Part shown: positions 17,283 to 25,888 of the stretch, piece after piece | Layout: each line of letters starts with the position of its first letter | Position numbering within the stretch: the stretch's first letter is position 1 | NCBI GenBank assembly: GCA_963842065.1 | Contig: CAWJEW010000008.1 | Coordinates: 248,001-312,000 of the forward strand | Origin: CAITWD01 sp963842065 | Lineage (GTDB): Bacteria > Actinomycetota > Thermoleophilia > Miltoncostaeales > Miltoncostaeaceae | Direction of reading: 5' to 3' | Length of the DNA stretch: 64,000 nt | Translations under genes and position numbers: made by a program | Notes under the pieces: model-generated | Database searches by the model: none | Told to the model about the DNA's origin: nothing | What the model saw: the letters and a program-made list of their open reading frames with translations, nothing else

Positions 17283-17999
17283 CTAACCGCGCCGCCGCTC
17301 GGTTGATGCGCCAGACGACGCGGCGGTGATGGCGGCCCGCAATGCCCGCCGTGGCGCCTCGAGGTCCGTTGCGAGCGCGCGCAGTTCGCTGCGGGCGAAC
17401 TCGAGGGTGCCGACGAGCACCTCGAGTGCGAGGACCTCTTCGCGGGCGCTCGCGAGGATTCCGGCCACGCCATCGAGAACCCGTTCGTGCCGCGCGAGGG
17501 CCTCGAGGCCGGGCGGCGGACCGGACAGTGCCCGCGAGATGGCCTGGAGTTCGGTGGCAAGCGTGCGTATCTGCTGTCTGGTGGCAGGCGGCACCGTGTG
17601 CGGGCTCGCCTCGACGACGCGACGCGCGGATTCCAGTGCGGGTCCCAACACGGCGATCCGATCTCGCACGTTGGCGAACCCGGCGTCGGCGGCCCGGAGC
17701 GCGCGCAGGCGCCGTCGTGCGTCGGCGAGCGCCGGCTCGGCTTCCTCCAGCCGCACCAGGCGCTGGCGTGCAGCGTCGAGTTCGGGGCGAAGGGCCTCCA
17801 ACTGGCGCCGCGCGGCCTCGATGTCGTTGGCAAAATGGTCGAGTTGGGCGTCGAGGCCAGCCAGCGTGCGGCGCGCGGCCTCATCTTCGCTCTGGGCGAT
17901 GGCCGCCAAGACAAGCTCGATGTCGGCAACGGTGTCAGTCATGGAATCCAAGGATACTCCGGCCGTGGAGCGACCCTTCTTTTTGTGTTTCTTCCCCAT
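17283..17999 (-). CDS. Ala/Arg-rich coiled-coil protein
   Basis: 238 residues from ATG 17999 (AAGGAG upstream). The start MGKKHKKKGRS is strongly basic; from residue 20 nearly the whole protein is heptad-like helix (LDAQLDHFANDIEAARRQLE, LDAARQRLVRLEEAEPALAD, ARSELRALATDLEAPRRALR). Such composition resembles phasin-like or structural proteins, but no family is recognised. Isolated; convergent with the PAS gene. Confidence 0.7.
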   Translation of the reverse strand: MGKKHKKKGRSTAGVSLDSMTDTVADIELVLAAIAQSEDEAARRTLAGLDAQLDHFANDIEAARRQLEALRPELDAARQRLVRLEEAEPALADARRRLRALRAADAGFANVRDRIAVLGPALESARRVVEASPHTVPPATRQQIRTLATELQAISRALSGPPPGLEALARHERVLDGVAGILASAREEVLALEVLVGTLEFARSELRALATDLEAPRRALRAAITAASSGASTERRRG

Positions 18000-18189
18000 G
18001 TCGCCGCGCTCCTTGCCCCGTGAGCACACAGTACTCCGGGACGTGCGCTCGGCATGCCCCGGCGGGGTACGCGATTGGCACGGCGCGGGGCCCCCGGCTG
18101 CAGCATGATCATCCGGGATGCTGGCGCGGATCACCGCGTGGCTGGTCGCGATGCCGCATGGCACCCGACGGGCGCCCCGCCCGCGCGAA

Positions 18190-18872
18190 TCAGCCGGGTG
18201 CAAACTGGAACGTGGCCAGCCCGCAGGTGACAATCAGATCGGATGCCGGCATGGACGGCGTGGCCGCCGTCTCCTGGCAACTGAGGGTACGGCACAGCGA
18301 TATGACCGGGACGGCGGTCCCCTTGATCCGGGGGGAGGTCAGGAAGCGCGGTTGGCCGCTGGAGGCCAACCACCGGTTGTCCCAGCTGTCGCGCGCGTCG
18401 TCGGAGCCGCGCGATTGGGCGACCCATGTGTTCGCGCCAGTGGCCTCCTTGCCGCGGCCCTCGCCAAGGTTGGAGCCGGCGAGGACGCGTGTGAGTCCGG
18501 TCCGGCGTCGGCCGCGCACACGCGCCAGCGACCCTGGTTGAAGGCGCCGGGCGAGCGTCCGCGCGGCGGCAGGACCGCCCTGGACGTCTGCGTCCGTGCG
18601 ACGACGAACGACGTCGCGACTCCCGGGGACGGCTCCTGGACCACGTCCCCGCAGAACGTCAGCTGCTGGGCACCGCGGATCGGGAAACGGACGATCGGCT
18701 GCCTCACGATGGCGATGTGATTGGACGCGCCCGAATCGACCGGCTGGGTCTCGCCGCCGGGGACGAGGTGCCGCGGGTCCGCCAGGCAGTTGGAATGCCA
18801 TGGATGGGTAAATACGAGCGGGAAGGCGTCGCCGGTCGGGGTGTCCAGCGGACGGACGTCGTGTCCGCTCAT
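18190..18872 (-). pseudogene. Unknown protein, reading frame shifted once
   Basis: Codon-position bias shows coding DNA on this strand in two frames. Upstream frame: FPLVFTHPWHSNCLADPRHL, PIVRFPIRGAQQLTFCGDVV, PGVATSFVVA; downstream frame: ATGANTWVAQSRGSDDARDS, LASSGQPRFLTSPRIKGTAV, ending at 18190. The switch, near 18480-18500, needs one inserted base. The combined product would have about 228 residues, several Cys and a beta-rich look. The 5' end meets the SCO1 remnant, so it may itself be truncated. No family recognised. Confidence 0.45.
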
Positions 18873-19227
18873 CGCGGGGGAGATCTCGCTGGCGCTAAGC
18901 GAGGTCGGTAATGCCGCCACCGAGATCGACGTCGTGGCGATCTCGCTTGATCCAGCCGGTGATACCGCGGCCGAAGTCAACCGGTTCTTGGCGGTGCATG
19001 ACCTCACCGGGCGGATGAGCTCCATCATCGGCTCCCGCGCGGAACTCGCCTGAATCTGGGCGTCCTGGGACACTCGCGCACAGACGCTGAACGCGATTCG
19101 CTCGACGCATACGGCGCGGGTCCTGCTCATCGATACGCAGGGGCGCGAGGCGGGGGATTACGCGGGGGCCATCCCGACCTTGCCGGCGGCCCTTGCTGCC
19201 GACATCACGACGCTCGTGAACTCTTAG
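18830..19227 (+). pseudogene. SCO1/SenC remnant with internal stop
   Basis: The frame SCPLIAGEISLALSEVG, IDVVAISLDPAGDTAAEVNR, LAVHDLTGRMSSIIGSRAEL is the thioredoxin-like SCO1/SenC domain (copper delivery to cytochrome oxidase). It stops at TGA 19051-19053 where Arg is expected, then continues in the same frame: IWASWDTRAQTLNAIRSTH, ARVLLIDTQGREAGDYAG, to TAG 19225-19227. A single C-to-T change explains the stop. The N-terminus and first part of the Cys motif are missing. It lies beside copper genes on the opposite strand. Confidence 0.8.
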
Positions 19228-19319
19228 CGCCGACTCCGGGACGATGTCGCGCCGCACTTGCAGTCCTTGCAGGTGCACGGATCGCACGTGCAGTTGGGGT
19301 TTTCACAGTTGGACGCCAT
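19224..19319 (-). CDS. Metallothionein-like Cys-rich peptide
   Basis: 31 residues from ATG 19319, with AGGAG (19326-19330, complement) six bases upstream. Sequence core: NCENPNCTCDPCTCKDCKCG. The seven Cys are spaced C-x4-C-x-C-x2-C-x-C-x2-C-x-C. Exactly the same spacing occurs at the N-terminus of the BlaI-type repressor at 21487-21906. Cu(I) or Zn(II) binding and a buffering role are inferred from the Cys pattern and from the DUF5134, CopZ and CopA neighbours; known actinobacterial metallothioneins such as MymT act this way. Its last codons overlap the SCO1 remnant on the other strand. Confidence 0.75.
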   Translation of the reverse strand: MASNCENPNCTCDPCTCKDCKCGATSSRSRR

Positions 19320-19435
19320 CGTTCGCTCCTGGCTGCTCGCAGATAAAAGGCCGCTCGGACGGTACCACGAAATCGTCGTGACCCCCGCTCACGAAGCGTG
19401 CAGCAGGCGGTGCATGCTCGTGTACGAGCCGACGT

Positions 19436-20107
19436 TTAGAGCATAAGGACGAGCGAGAACGCCATCGTGATGCACATGATCGTGAAGCTGGCGGCCTCGA
19501 GCCGCGGGGTCAGAAGCGGATGCGTGCCGGCCGATGACACGTCGGACCGGACGAGCAGCGACCCGTGGCCTCCTGCGTCAGCGACCATGACGGCCGCGGA
19601 GCCGCGCACAAATGTGGCGTCGACTTCCCACAGCGTGAAGCCCAGCAACGCCACCACGACCAGGAGCGTCACGAGCGGATTGCCGTGAGCGCCGGACATT
19701 GCCATCCCTGACCCGCTGTGAGCGGAGGACAGCGGCATGCCGATCCAGTACATGTCGAGCATCGCGAACGCCATGAGCCCATGGAACAGGTGGTGGCGAA
19801 CGTGGTCCGTCACGACCGGTCCGGGGATGCCGTGCCGCGCACGGTAGTCCATCGCGGCCTTGGCGATGAACCACACCAGGAAGATCAGGAACACGACCTC
19901 CCAGACGGTGGGGGATACCTTGTTCCATCGCGGCACGAGCATGCCGATCATCGCCACCGCCATCAGCGCGTGGCAGACATCGACGTCGTATTCGATGACG
20001 CTCCCCCGGGGGCGCGCAACGATCAGACGCGTGACACAGTAGACCGCCACCACCGCCATCAGCGCGGCGAACATGTAGGCGAGCCATGTCGGCGATGCCA
20101 TGATCAT
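19436..20107 (-). CDS. DUF5134 membrane protein
   Basis: 223 residues with six or more membrane segments. His and Met are abundant near them: DVCHALMAVAMIGMLVPRWN, HVRHHLFHGLMAFAMLDMYW, HSGSGMAMSGAHG. This is the DUF5134 pattern of actinobacteria, often found near copper genes; the Met/His-rich loop at about 130-140 could bind copper (inference). The start overlaps the stop of the upstream membrane gene (20104-20107), so the pair is one operon, with the Cys peptide 116 bp downstream. Confidence 0.85.
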   Translation of the reverse strand: MIMASPTWLAYMFAALMAVVAVYCVTRLIVARPRGSVIEYDVDVCHALMAVAMIGMLVPRWNKVSPTVWEVVFLIFLVWFIAKAAMDYRARHGIPGPVVTDHVRHHLFHGLMAFAMLDMYWIGMPLSSAHSGSGMAMSGAHGNPLVTLLVVVALLGFTLWEVDATFVRGSAAVMVADAGGHGSLLVRSDVSSAGTHPLLTPRLEAASFTIMCITMAFSLVLML

Positions 20108-21126
20108 GCTCCGGCCTCCACTCCGACGGGTGTCTTATCGGGGGTCTCGTCCCGAGCCGTCCGCCGCCGCGGGCTGAGCGGCCAGTAGGCGAGCACCAGC
20201 AGGATGACCAGCGGCCCGGAGTTGGGATCGGTGGCTCCGCCGGCGAGGATCATTCCGAAGTTCTCGGTCAGCACCCAGATGATGGCGAACGTTGTGATCC
20301 CCAAGATGAGGGTGGCACGCGCCGCGGGGACGGGAAGAACAATCCCGGCAGCCACGACAACGCAGACGATCGCCAGCAAAATGGCAGCGGCGGCCCCGTG
20401 GTGGGCGAGAAAGCTTGTGGTGTGACGATCGATCGACCCGAGCCAGTGCGGCTGTCCGGAGTTCACCGTGCCGATCCCGCGCGACAGGAACGACGAGGAT
20501 CGGCCGGAGCCGATCACCGCCAGGACGGCCAGGCCGATCCACACGACCAGCCAAATCGCCGTCGCGGCACGCCGTCCGACTGCACGGGCTGCGACATACG
20601 GAGCCGGTTTGGCGGAGCGATCCGACGGCCACAGCAACACGGCGAGCAGCGCGTAGAACAGGACGGCCCCAGGGCCACCGAAAAATGGTGTTCCGGTGCC
20701 GTGGAGCACTCCGCCGAGGCCCTCACCGAACCACCATACGCCGAACGACCAGGCGACCGACAGGGCGAGCGCCGGCTTGAGCACGGGGCGCCATGCGATC
20801 CCGACGCCGATGGCGATCTGGATGAGGGCGAACACGGTGTTCAGCAGCACGGCGTGGTGGTCCACCACGGATGCGTCCCAGGTGATGCTGCGTGCGATCC
20901 AGGACGGATTGCCAACCGCCGTTCCACCGATCATGCCGCTGAAGCCGCTGCTCCCGCGGGAGAACATGAACGGCTGAAGCTGCAGCACGCCGTCGACGAG
21001 CCAGACCATTGCGAGCAGCAACTGCAGGGTACGTCGATAATCGCGCGGCCATGCGATGTCGGATCGCGCTGCGTCTCTCGCGCCGCCGGAGGCCGTTGGA
21101 CCCAGGGATGCCGCACTGCTCGTCAC
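20104..21126 (-). CDS. Multi-pass membrane protein paired with DUF5134
   Basis: 340 residues with about eight membrane helices. Recognisable pieces: LQLLLAMVWLVDGVLQLQPF, DHHAVLLNTVFALIQIAIGV, FGVWWFGEGLGGVLHGTGTP and ENFGMILAGGATDPNSGP. The VDGVLQLQPFMF region recalls DoxX-like proteins. Proteins of this type commonly precede DUF5134 genes in actinobacteria. Function unknown, likely in metal or respiratory membrane biology by context. First gene of the operon running to 19224. Confidence 0.78.
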   Translation of the reverse strand: MTSSAASLGPTASGGARDAARSDIAWPRDYRRTLQLLLAMVWLVDGVLQLQPFMFSRGSSGFSGMIGGTAVGNPSWIARSITWDASVVDHHAVLLNTVFALIQIAIGVGIAWRPVLKPALALSVAWSFGVWWFGEGLGGVLHGTGTPFFGGPGAVLFYALLAVLLWPSDRSAKPAPYVAARAVGRRAATAIWLVVWIGLAVLAVIGSGRSSSFLSRGIGTVNSGQPHWLGSIDRHTTSFLAHHGAAAAILLAIVCVVVAAGIVLPVPAARATLILGITTFAIIWVLTENFGMILAGGATDPNSGPLVILLVLAYWPLSPRRRTARDETPDKTPVGVEAGA

Positions 21127-21486
21127 AAAGTGCCCCTTGTCAGACCCGCGCGAGACCTGGCGAATGGCATCGTCAGATCGCGATGGTGATCACCTGGGAA
21201 CGGCGCCGCTCGGTCATCGCGCGCGCCCAACGGATCGGTGCGTCTGGCCGTGGCTCACCGGATTTCTACTACGCCGCGTAGAAGTTGGCAACCCCTACGT
21301 GCCCGGATACGTTTCGCGCACCGTGCGAGCCCCCGGCTCGCCTTCAGCCGGGCCGCTGTGCTCGGGCCCGCTGTGTCGCATCGGCCGACTTCCGCGCTGC
21401 CCGCGATGCGCGTTCATGGTCAGCCCACAGCAGCCGCACACGCTCCGAGTTGGCGTGGCGCGAACTGCTGTTCGGCGGTGCGGGTC
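21127..21486. other. Promoter region of the DUF5134 operon
   Basis: 360 bp between the repressor gene end and the membrane-protein start. It holds a CTACG-CCG-CGTAG dyad (listed apart); the frames in it have Arg/Ser-rich products and no ribosome binding site, so I see no gene. Confidence 0.5.
21269..21281. promoter_or_regulatory. Dyad CTACG-CCG-CGTAG, candidate repressor operator
   Basis: A perfect 5-bp inverted repeat inside TTCTACTACGCCGCGTAGAA, about 143 bp upstream of the DUF5134 operon and downstream of the BlaI-type gene. BlaI/CopY proteins bind TAC...GTA dyads, so this is a reasonable target. Inferred from sequence form and position. Confidence 0.45.
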
Positions 21487-21906
21487 CTAGCGCGCGTCGA
21501 GGGCGCGGCGCAACACCTCGGCTTCAGACCGAGGCATCGCCTGAACAAACTGGGCGAGGGCCGCGCCCGGATCGCTGCTCGCCTCGAGGGCCTCCATCAT
21601 CGCCTGGGCGGTGAAGGCCGCGCGCGTATCGACGGTCGTGAAGATGACCACGCGCCCATCTTTGTGCCGCCGCGCCATGCCCTTGTTGGTCAGACGATCG
21701 AGGACCGTCGCAATCGTCGTATACGCATAGTCCGGCAACTGGTCCGCAACCGCACGGGCGGTCAGTTCGGCGCCCGGCTCCTGCCACAGCAAGTCCATAA
21801 CGCGGCGCTCGAGGTCGCCGAGTCGCGGGCCGCCGCACTTGCAGTCGGCGCAGGTGCACGGCGAACAGGTGCACTTCGGATTGGTGCAGCTTCCCGTTGT
21901 GGTCAT
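21487..21906 (-). CDS. BlaI/MecI/CopY-type repressor with N-terminal metallothionein-like module
   Basis: 139 residues from ATG 21906. Residues 7-24, CTNPKCTCSPCTCADCKC, have the spacing C-x4-C-x-C-x2-C-x-C-x2-C-x-C, identical to the separate peptide at 19224-19319. From residue 26 a BlaI/Penicillinase_R winged helix follows: RLGDLERRVMDLLWQEPGAE, YAYTTIATVLDRLTNKGMAR, TVDTRAAFTAQAMMEALEAS. CopY of Enterococcus senses Cu(I) with a C-terminal CxCx4CxC; here the metal module is N-terminal and larger. A copper-released repressor of the neighbouring genes is the inference. A GTG three codons upstream is an alternative start. Confidence 0.88.
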   Translation of the reverse strand: MTTTGSCTNPKCTCSPCTCADCKCGGPRLGDLERRVMDLLWQEPGAELTARAVADQLPDYAYTTIATVLDRLTNKGMARRHKDGRVVIFTTVDTRAAFTAQAMMEALEASSDPGAALAQFVQAMPRSEAEVLRRALDAR

Positions 21907-21921
21907 CGCCACCCATGCTTT

Positions 21922-21936
21922 CACGTTGTCGACGTG
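21922..21936. promoter_or_regulatory. Dyad CACGT-N5-ACGTG upstream of the repressor
   Basis: A perfect 5-bp inverted repeat ends 15 bp before the repressor start, where an autoregulatory operator would lie. It differs from the dyad at 21269, so at most one of the two is likely to be the repressor's site. Confidence 0.3.
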
Positions 21937-22051
21937 CCGGTCAATCGGCGTCCGCACGCCGAATCGGTGCACGCGTTGGGCCCTGCGGTGAGGCTCAGGA
22001 TCCGGCACCTCGGCACCTCGGCACCGCTGCGACGCGCCGTGGAGTTGACGG

Positions 22052-22273
22052 TTACCTGCCGCCGACGGGAAGGGCGGTGTACCCGATCCGGGCCACGGCG
22101 GTGCAGATCTCGTCGACAGAGTGGACGGCAGGGTCATGGGTCACGGTCGCCTGGGCGGACTCAAGATCGACGACCGCGTCTGACACACCGAGGTCCTCGA
22201 CGAGCGTCTCCTGGATGAGCGACGCGCAGGAACTGCAGTGCATGTCCGTGACGGTGAACTGGGTCGTGACCAT
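22052..22273 (-). CDS. copZ: CopZ-like heavy-metal-associated domain protein
   Basis: 73 residues from ATG 22273 with GGAGG upstream. A single HMA ferredoxin-like fold: TTQFTVTDMHCSSCASLIQE (metal site MHCSSC), VVDLESAQATVTHDPAVHSV, ICTAVARIGYTALPVGG. Copper chaperone delivering Cu(I) to the ATPase encoded divergently at 22443. It lies 145 bp upstream of the repressor gene on the same strand and may share its transcript. Confidence 0.92.
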   Translation of the reverse strand: MVTTQFTVTDMHCSSCASLIQETLVEDLGVSDAVVDLESAQATVTHDPAVHSVDEICTAVARIGYTALPVGGR

Positions 22274-22442
22274 GGGTGGCGCCTCCTCGCTGCCTGCGTG
22301 ATGCGTGTCCTGGACGCGGACCTTATCACCGGCCGAGCGACGCCAATATCGGTAATCTGAACCCTTGTACTGGCGATAGCATCGAACGACAGCGGTGTGC
22401 AGGTGGCGAAGGTTGGTATGCCCCATCGGCAGGTGAGCTTCG

Positions 22443-24791
22443 GTGGATGAACCCATAACGGAGACCGGGGCCGCCGCGACTGGCGCCGTTGCGTCGTTCG
22501 CCGTCGGGGGAATGACCTGCGGCGCATGCGCCGCGCGCATCGAACGGCGTCTGAATCGGATTGAGGGCGTCGCGGCGACCGTCAACTATGCGTCCGAGCG
22601 CGCCCGCGTCGTGATGCCGGACGGCATCGTCCCGGCGCGGGTGATCGACGAGATCGAATCGACCGGGTATACGGCGTCCCTCGTGTCGGATGACGCCGAC
22701 CAACTCAAACGGCAAGCCGCGGACATCGAGCGTCGCGTGCGTTCGCTGCGTTGGCGGCTGGTTGTTGCCGCCGTCATTTTCATGCCGTTGTGTGAGGCGT
22801 CCTTCGCGTTCTGGTTGGTACCGCAAGCGCGGTTCCCAGGCTGGCAATGGCTGCTTGTCGTGCTGACGATCCCGGTAGTGACGTGGGCCGCGTGGCCCTT
22901 CTACTCAGCCGCCGCGCGCAACCTCCGGCACGGGACCTTCACCATGGATGTGTTGGTGTCGATGGGCATCGTCGCCGCGACGTCGTGGTCCCTGTACGCA
23001 ATGTTCTGGCTTGACAACGGGCATGGACAGACGGCGACGCTTTCAGAACCGCACCACCTGCCCGGGGGCGCGATCTACCTAGACGTGGCCGCCGGCGTGA
23101 CGACTTTTCTTCTCGCGGGACGATATTTCGAGGCGACGTGGCGCCTGCGCTCGGGGAACACTCTCAGGTCGCTGGCGGCAATCGGCGCCAAGGACGTCGC
23201 GGTGCTCGACGCCGCCGGCGTCGAGCACCGCATGCCCGTCGCGCATCTGCAGGTCGGCGATCGATTCGTCGTTCGCCCCGGCGAGACGGTCGCCACGGAC
23301 GGCGAGGTCGAGTCCGGTCGTGCCGCGATGGACACGAGCGCCATGACCGGCGAATCGGCGCCGATGGACGTCTGCATCGGCGATCGCGCGCTCGGCGGCA
23401 CGGTGTCGGTGGACGGTCGTCTGGTCGTGCGTGCGACCGGCGTGGGCAGCGACACGCAACTGGCCCACATGGTCCGCCTGGTCGAAGATGCACAGAACCA
23501 GAAGGCGGCGGCGCAGCGACTCGCCGATCGCATCTCGAGCGTCTTTGTTCCGACCGTGATCATCATCGCCGTCGTGACGTTTGCCGGTTGGTTGGCGGCC
23601 GGCGACAGCGTCCAGGCCGCCTTCAGCACGGCGCTGTCGGTACTGATCATCGCCTGCCCGTGCGCGCTCGGCTTGGCGACGCCGACGGCCCTGCTCGTCG
23701 CCTCCGGACGGGGTGCGCGGGCCGGAATCTTCTTCAAGCGCTTTCAGGCCCTCGAGTTGTCCCGACAGGTCGACACGGTCCTGCTGGACAAGACCGGAAC
23801 CCTGACCCAGGGCCGGATGGCGGTGACGGACGTGCAGGGCGTCGCAGGCGTGTCTCGGTCGGAGGTCCTGAACTGGGCCGGCGCCGTCGAGCAAGGATCC
23901 GAACACCTGGTGGGTCGTGCGATCGCCTCGTACGCGCGCGAGGCAACCGGCGACCTGCCGGCCGTCGAGGAGTTCCGGGCCTTTCCCGGTCTGGGCGTTC
24001 TGGGAGACGTCGCCGGCAGCAGCGTCATGGTGGGACGTGCAGACCTGGTCGCGGGGGCAGAAGTGACCGTCCCCGCCGAGCTGGCGGACGCGTGCTCGCG
24101 CTGGGAACAACTCGGCCGCACGGCGGTGCTCGTGCGTCGGGACGACGCAATCGTCGGGGCAATCGCCATCGCCGACACGCCGCGGGCATCGGCCACGCCG
24201 GCGGTCCGCGATCTTCAGGCGCTCGGGCTTCAGTGCGTCCTGCTCACCGGTGACAACGGGGCAACCGCACGGGCCATCGCCGACGCGATCGGGATCAGCG
24301 AGGTCATCGCCGGCGCACTTCCGTCCGAGAAGGTCGACGTGATTCGTCGCCTGCAGCACGACGGCCATTCGGTTGCCATGGTCGGTGACGGCGTCAACGA
24401 CGGGCCGGCGCTGGCCAACGCCGATCTTGGCTTGGCGGTGGGGTCCGGTAGCGACGTCGCCAGGAACGCCGCGGATATCATCATCGTTCGTGACGACCTG
24501 CGCGTGATCGCCACGGCGATCGACCTGTCGCGGCGGACCCATAAGACCATCCGCGAGAATCTGATGTGGGCATTCGCGTACAACGTGGCCGCGATCCCCC
24601 TCGCGGCCGCGGGGCTGCTGAACCCGCTGATCGCTGCCGGCGCGATGGCGCTCTCATCTGGCTTCGTCGTCTGGAATAGTGCCCGCCTACGGCACGTCGG
24701 CGACCCACCCGCGTCGCTGGAGCGCCCGGCTCCGGGTGTCAGCGCTCCCATAGCGAAGGACGTTCCCGCGCGCGCGCAAGTCCAGGCCTGA
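22443..24791 (+). CDS. copA: Cu(I)-exporting P1B-type ATPase
   Basis: 782 residues from GTG 22443 (AGGTGA upstream). Order: HMA domain with GGMTCGACAA (Cys26, Cys29); eight membrane helices; TGES loop; ion-site CPC near 404-406 (IIACPCALGLATPTAL); phosphorylation motif DKTGTLTQGR (Asp449); GDGVNDGPAL near 648; last helices with AYNVAAIPLAA and MALSSGFVVWNSARL, the Cu(I) signature. Oddity: the conserved His-Pro of the nucleotide domain (SEHP) reads SEHLVGR, with Leu489 in place of Pro; the His remains. Exports Cu(I) from the cytoplasm. Divergent from copZ. Confidence 0.95.
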   Translation: MDEPITETGAAATGAVASFAVGGMTCGACAARIERRLNRIEGVAATVNYASERARVVMPDGIVPARVIDEIESTGYTASLVSDDADQLKRQAADIERRVRSLRWRLVVAAVIFMPLCEASFAFWLVPQARFPGWQWLLVVLTIPVVTWAAWPFYSAAARNLRHGTFTMDVLVSMGIVAATSWSLYAMFWLDNGHGQTATLSEPHHLPGGAIYLDVAAGVTTFLLAGRYFEATWRLRSGNTLRSLAAIGAKDVAVLDAAGVEHRMPVAHLQVGDRFVVRPGETVATDGEVESGRAAMDTSAMTGESAPMDVCIGDRALGGTVSVDGRLVVRATGVGSDTQLAHMVRLVEDAQNQKAAAQRLADRISSVFVPTVIIIAVVTFAGWLAAGDSVQAAFSTALSVLIIACPCALGLATPTALLVASGRGARAGIFFKRFQALELSRQVDTVLLDKTGTLTQGRMAVTDVQGVAGVSRSEVLNWAGAVEQGSEHLVGRAIASYAREATGDLPAVEEFRAFPGLGVLGDVAGSSVMVGRADLVAGAEVTVPAELADACSRWEQLGRTAVLVRRDDAIVGAIAIADTPRASATPAVRDLQALGLQCVLLTGDNGATARAIADAIGISEVIAGALPSEKVDVIRRLQHDGHSVAMVGDGVNDGPALANADLGLAVGSGSDVARNAADIIIVRDDLRVIATAIDLSRRTHKTIRENLMWAFAYNVAAIPLAAAGLLNPLIAAGAMALSSGFVVWNSARLRHVGDPPASLERPAPGVSAPIAKDVPARAQVQA

Positions 24792-24910
24792 ACCCGCGTG
24801 TGGCCCGACCGGACGATGCGATGCCGCGCCCGTCGCGGGGGTGCCCGGCGTTCCTCGAGATCATTACGGTCGCACAGGCGCCATGGCCGGTCGTTTGACC
24901 AGCGCCCGAT

Positions 24911-25888
24911 TCAATCGATGCCCGCGCGCGTGACAGCCGTAATTCCCGCCCGCGCGGCCAACTCATCCATCGTTCCGGCCCGCAGCGCAGCGTGGACCTC
25001 GTCTGGGTCAAGGCCAGCCTCAAAAAGTCGCTGCTCGAGACCCTTTTCGCGCGCCCATGCCCAAAAGAGGATCCCGATCATTCCAAAGGCCACGATGCAA
25101 TGGCTGAACATCATGACGGTGCCGGCATTCGCTTGATCCTGCATGGGCCCGATGCCCCAGGATGCGTCCAGCGCGGCGTGTCCGGGATACAGGGGTGTTC
25201 CCGAGAACCAATAAATATTGGCGATGATGAGCCCGACGAACCACACGCCGGCCATGTAGCCGCACTTCGCACCGGTGCGGAACCAGTCGGGCGCCAGCGA
25301 GAACCTCTCCAGGACGGGGCACCAGACCAGCACGCCGAAGATGAAGAACGACACCTGCTGAGCGATCCACGCGACGTTTGAGGTCAGGACTTCGTCGTGG
25401 ATGGCTGGTGAGAGCCAGAATGCCGTGCTCGCGACCCAGAGCGGAAAGCCGACGAATGGATGCGCGATGAGTCGCCGGAAACCGGGCAACTCGCTCGTGG
25501 CGCGTGGCAGGGCTGCGACCAGGAGCAGCGTGCCGATCCCGCTGATCAGCGTGTGCTGGACCATGTGCACTTCGAGGAGTCCGTCGTGCGCCATTCCCGC
25601 GATCGGCGAGCAGACGGCCAGGATCAGGACGAAGATGCCGCCGATGCCCGCGACGCGGTGCCACCCTGGCGCTGCGCGCCTGAGGACGTAGATAGCGACG
25701 AGCGCGATGCCGACGCTCTCGACAGGGGGCACCGACCAAAGGGTCCACCAGTGCGGCGTCGTCGGCAGCGTGCCGATTGCTCCGGTGCGCACCGACTGGT
25801 CGCCGGTCACTGCTGTCACCGCGAACGAGAGCGCGAGGACGCATGCGACCACCATCAAGCTGAACGTCACCAGGCGGGAACGGTGCAT
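24911..25888 (-). CDS. CtaG-type (caa3 oxidase assembly) membrane protein
   Basis: 325 residues with about nine membrane helices. The family signature is seen in LLEVHMVQHTLISGIGTLLL, RRLIAHPFVGFPLWVASTAF, IWFS-like IANIYWFSGTPLYPG and DQANAGTVMMFSHCIVAFGM. CtaG-type proteins help copper insertion into cytochrome oxidase, which suits the copper genes and the SCO1 remnant nearby. The C-terminal tail EAGLDPDEVHAALRAGTMDE is a helical extension. Convergent with copA. Confidence 0.9.
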   Translation of the reverse strand: MHRSRLVTFSLMVVACVLALSFAVTAVTGDQSVRTGAIGTLPTTPHWWTLWSVPPVESVGIALVAIYVLRRAAPGWHRVAGIGGIFVLILAVCSPIAGMAHDGLLEVHMVQHTLISGIGTLLLVAALPRATSELPGFRRLIAHPFVGFPLWVASTAFWLSPAIHDEVLTSNVAWIAQQVSFFIFGVLVWCPVLERFSLAPDWFRTGAKCGYMAGVWFVGLIIANIYWFSGTPLYPGHAALDASWGIGPMQDQANAGTVMMFSHCIVAFGMIGILFWAWAREKGLEQRLFEAGLDPDEVHAALRAGTMDELAARAGITAVTRAGID

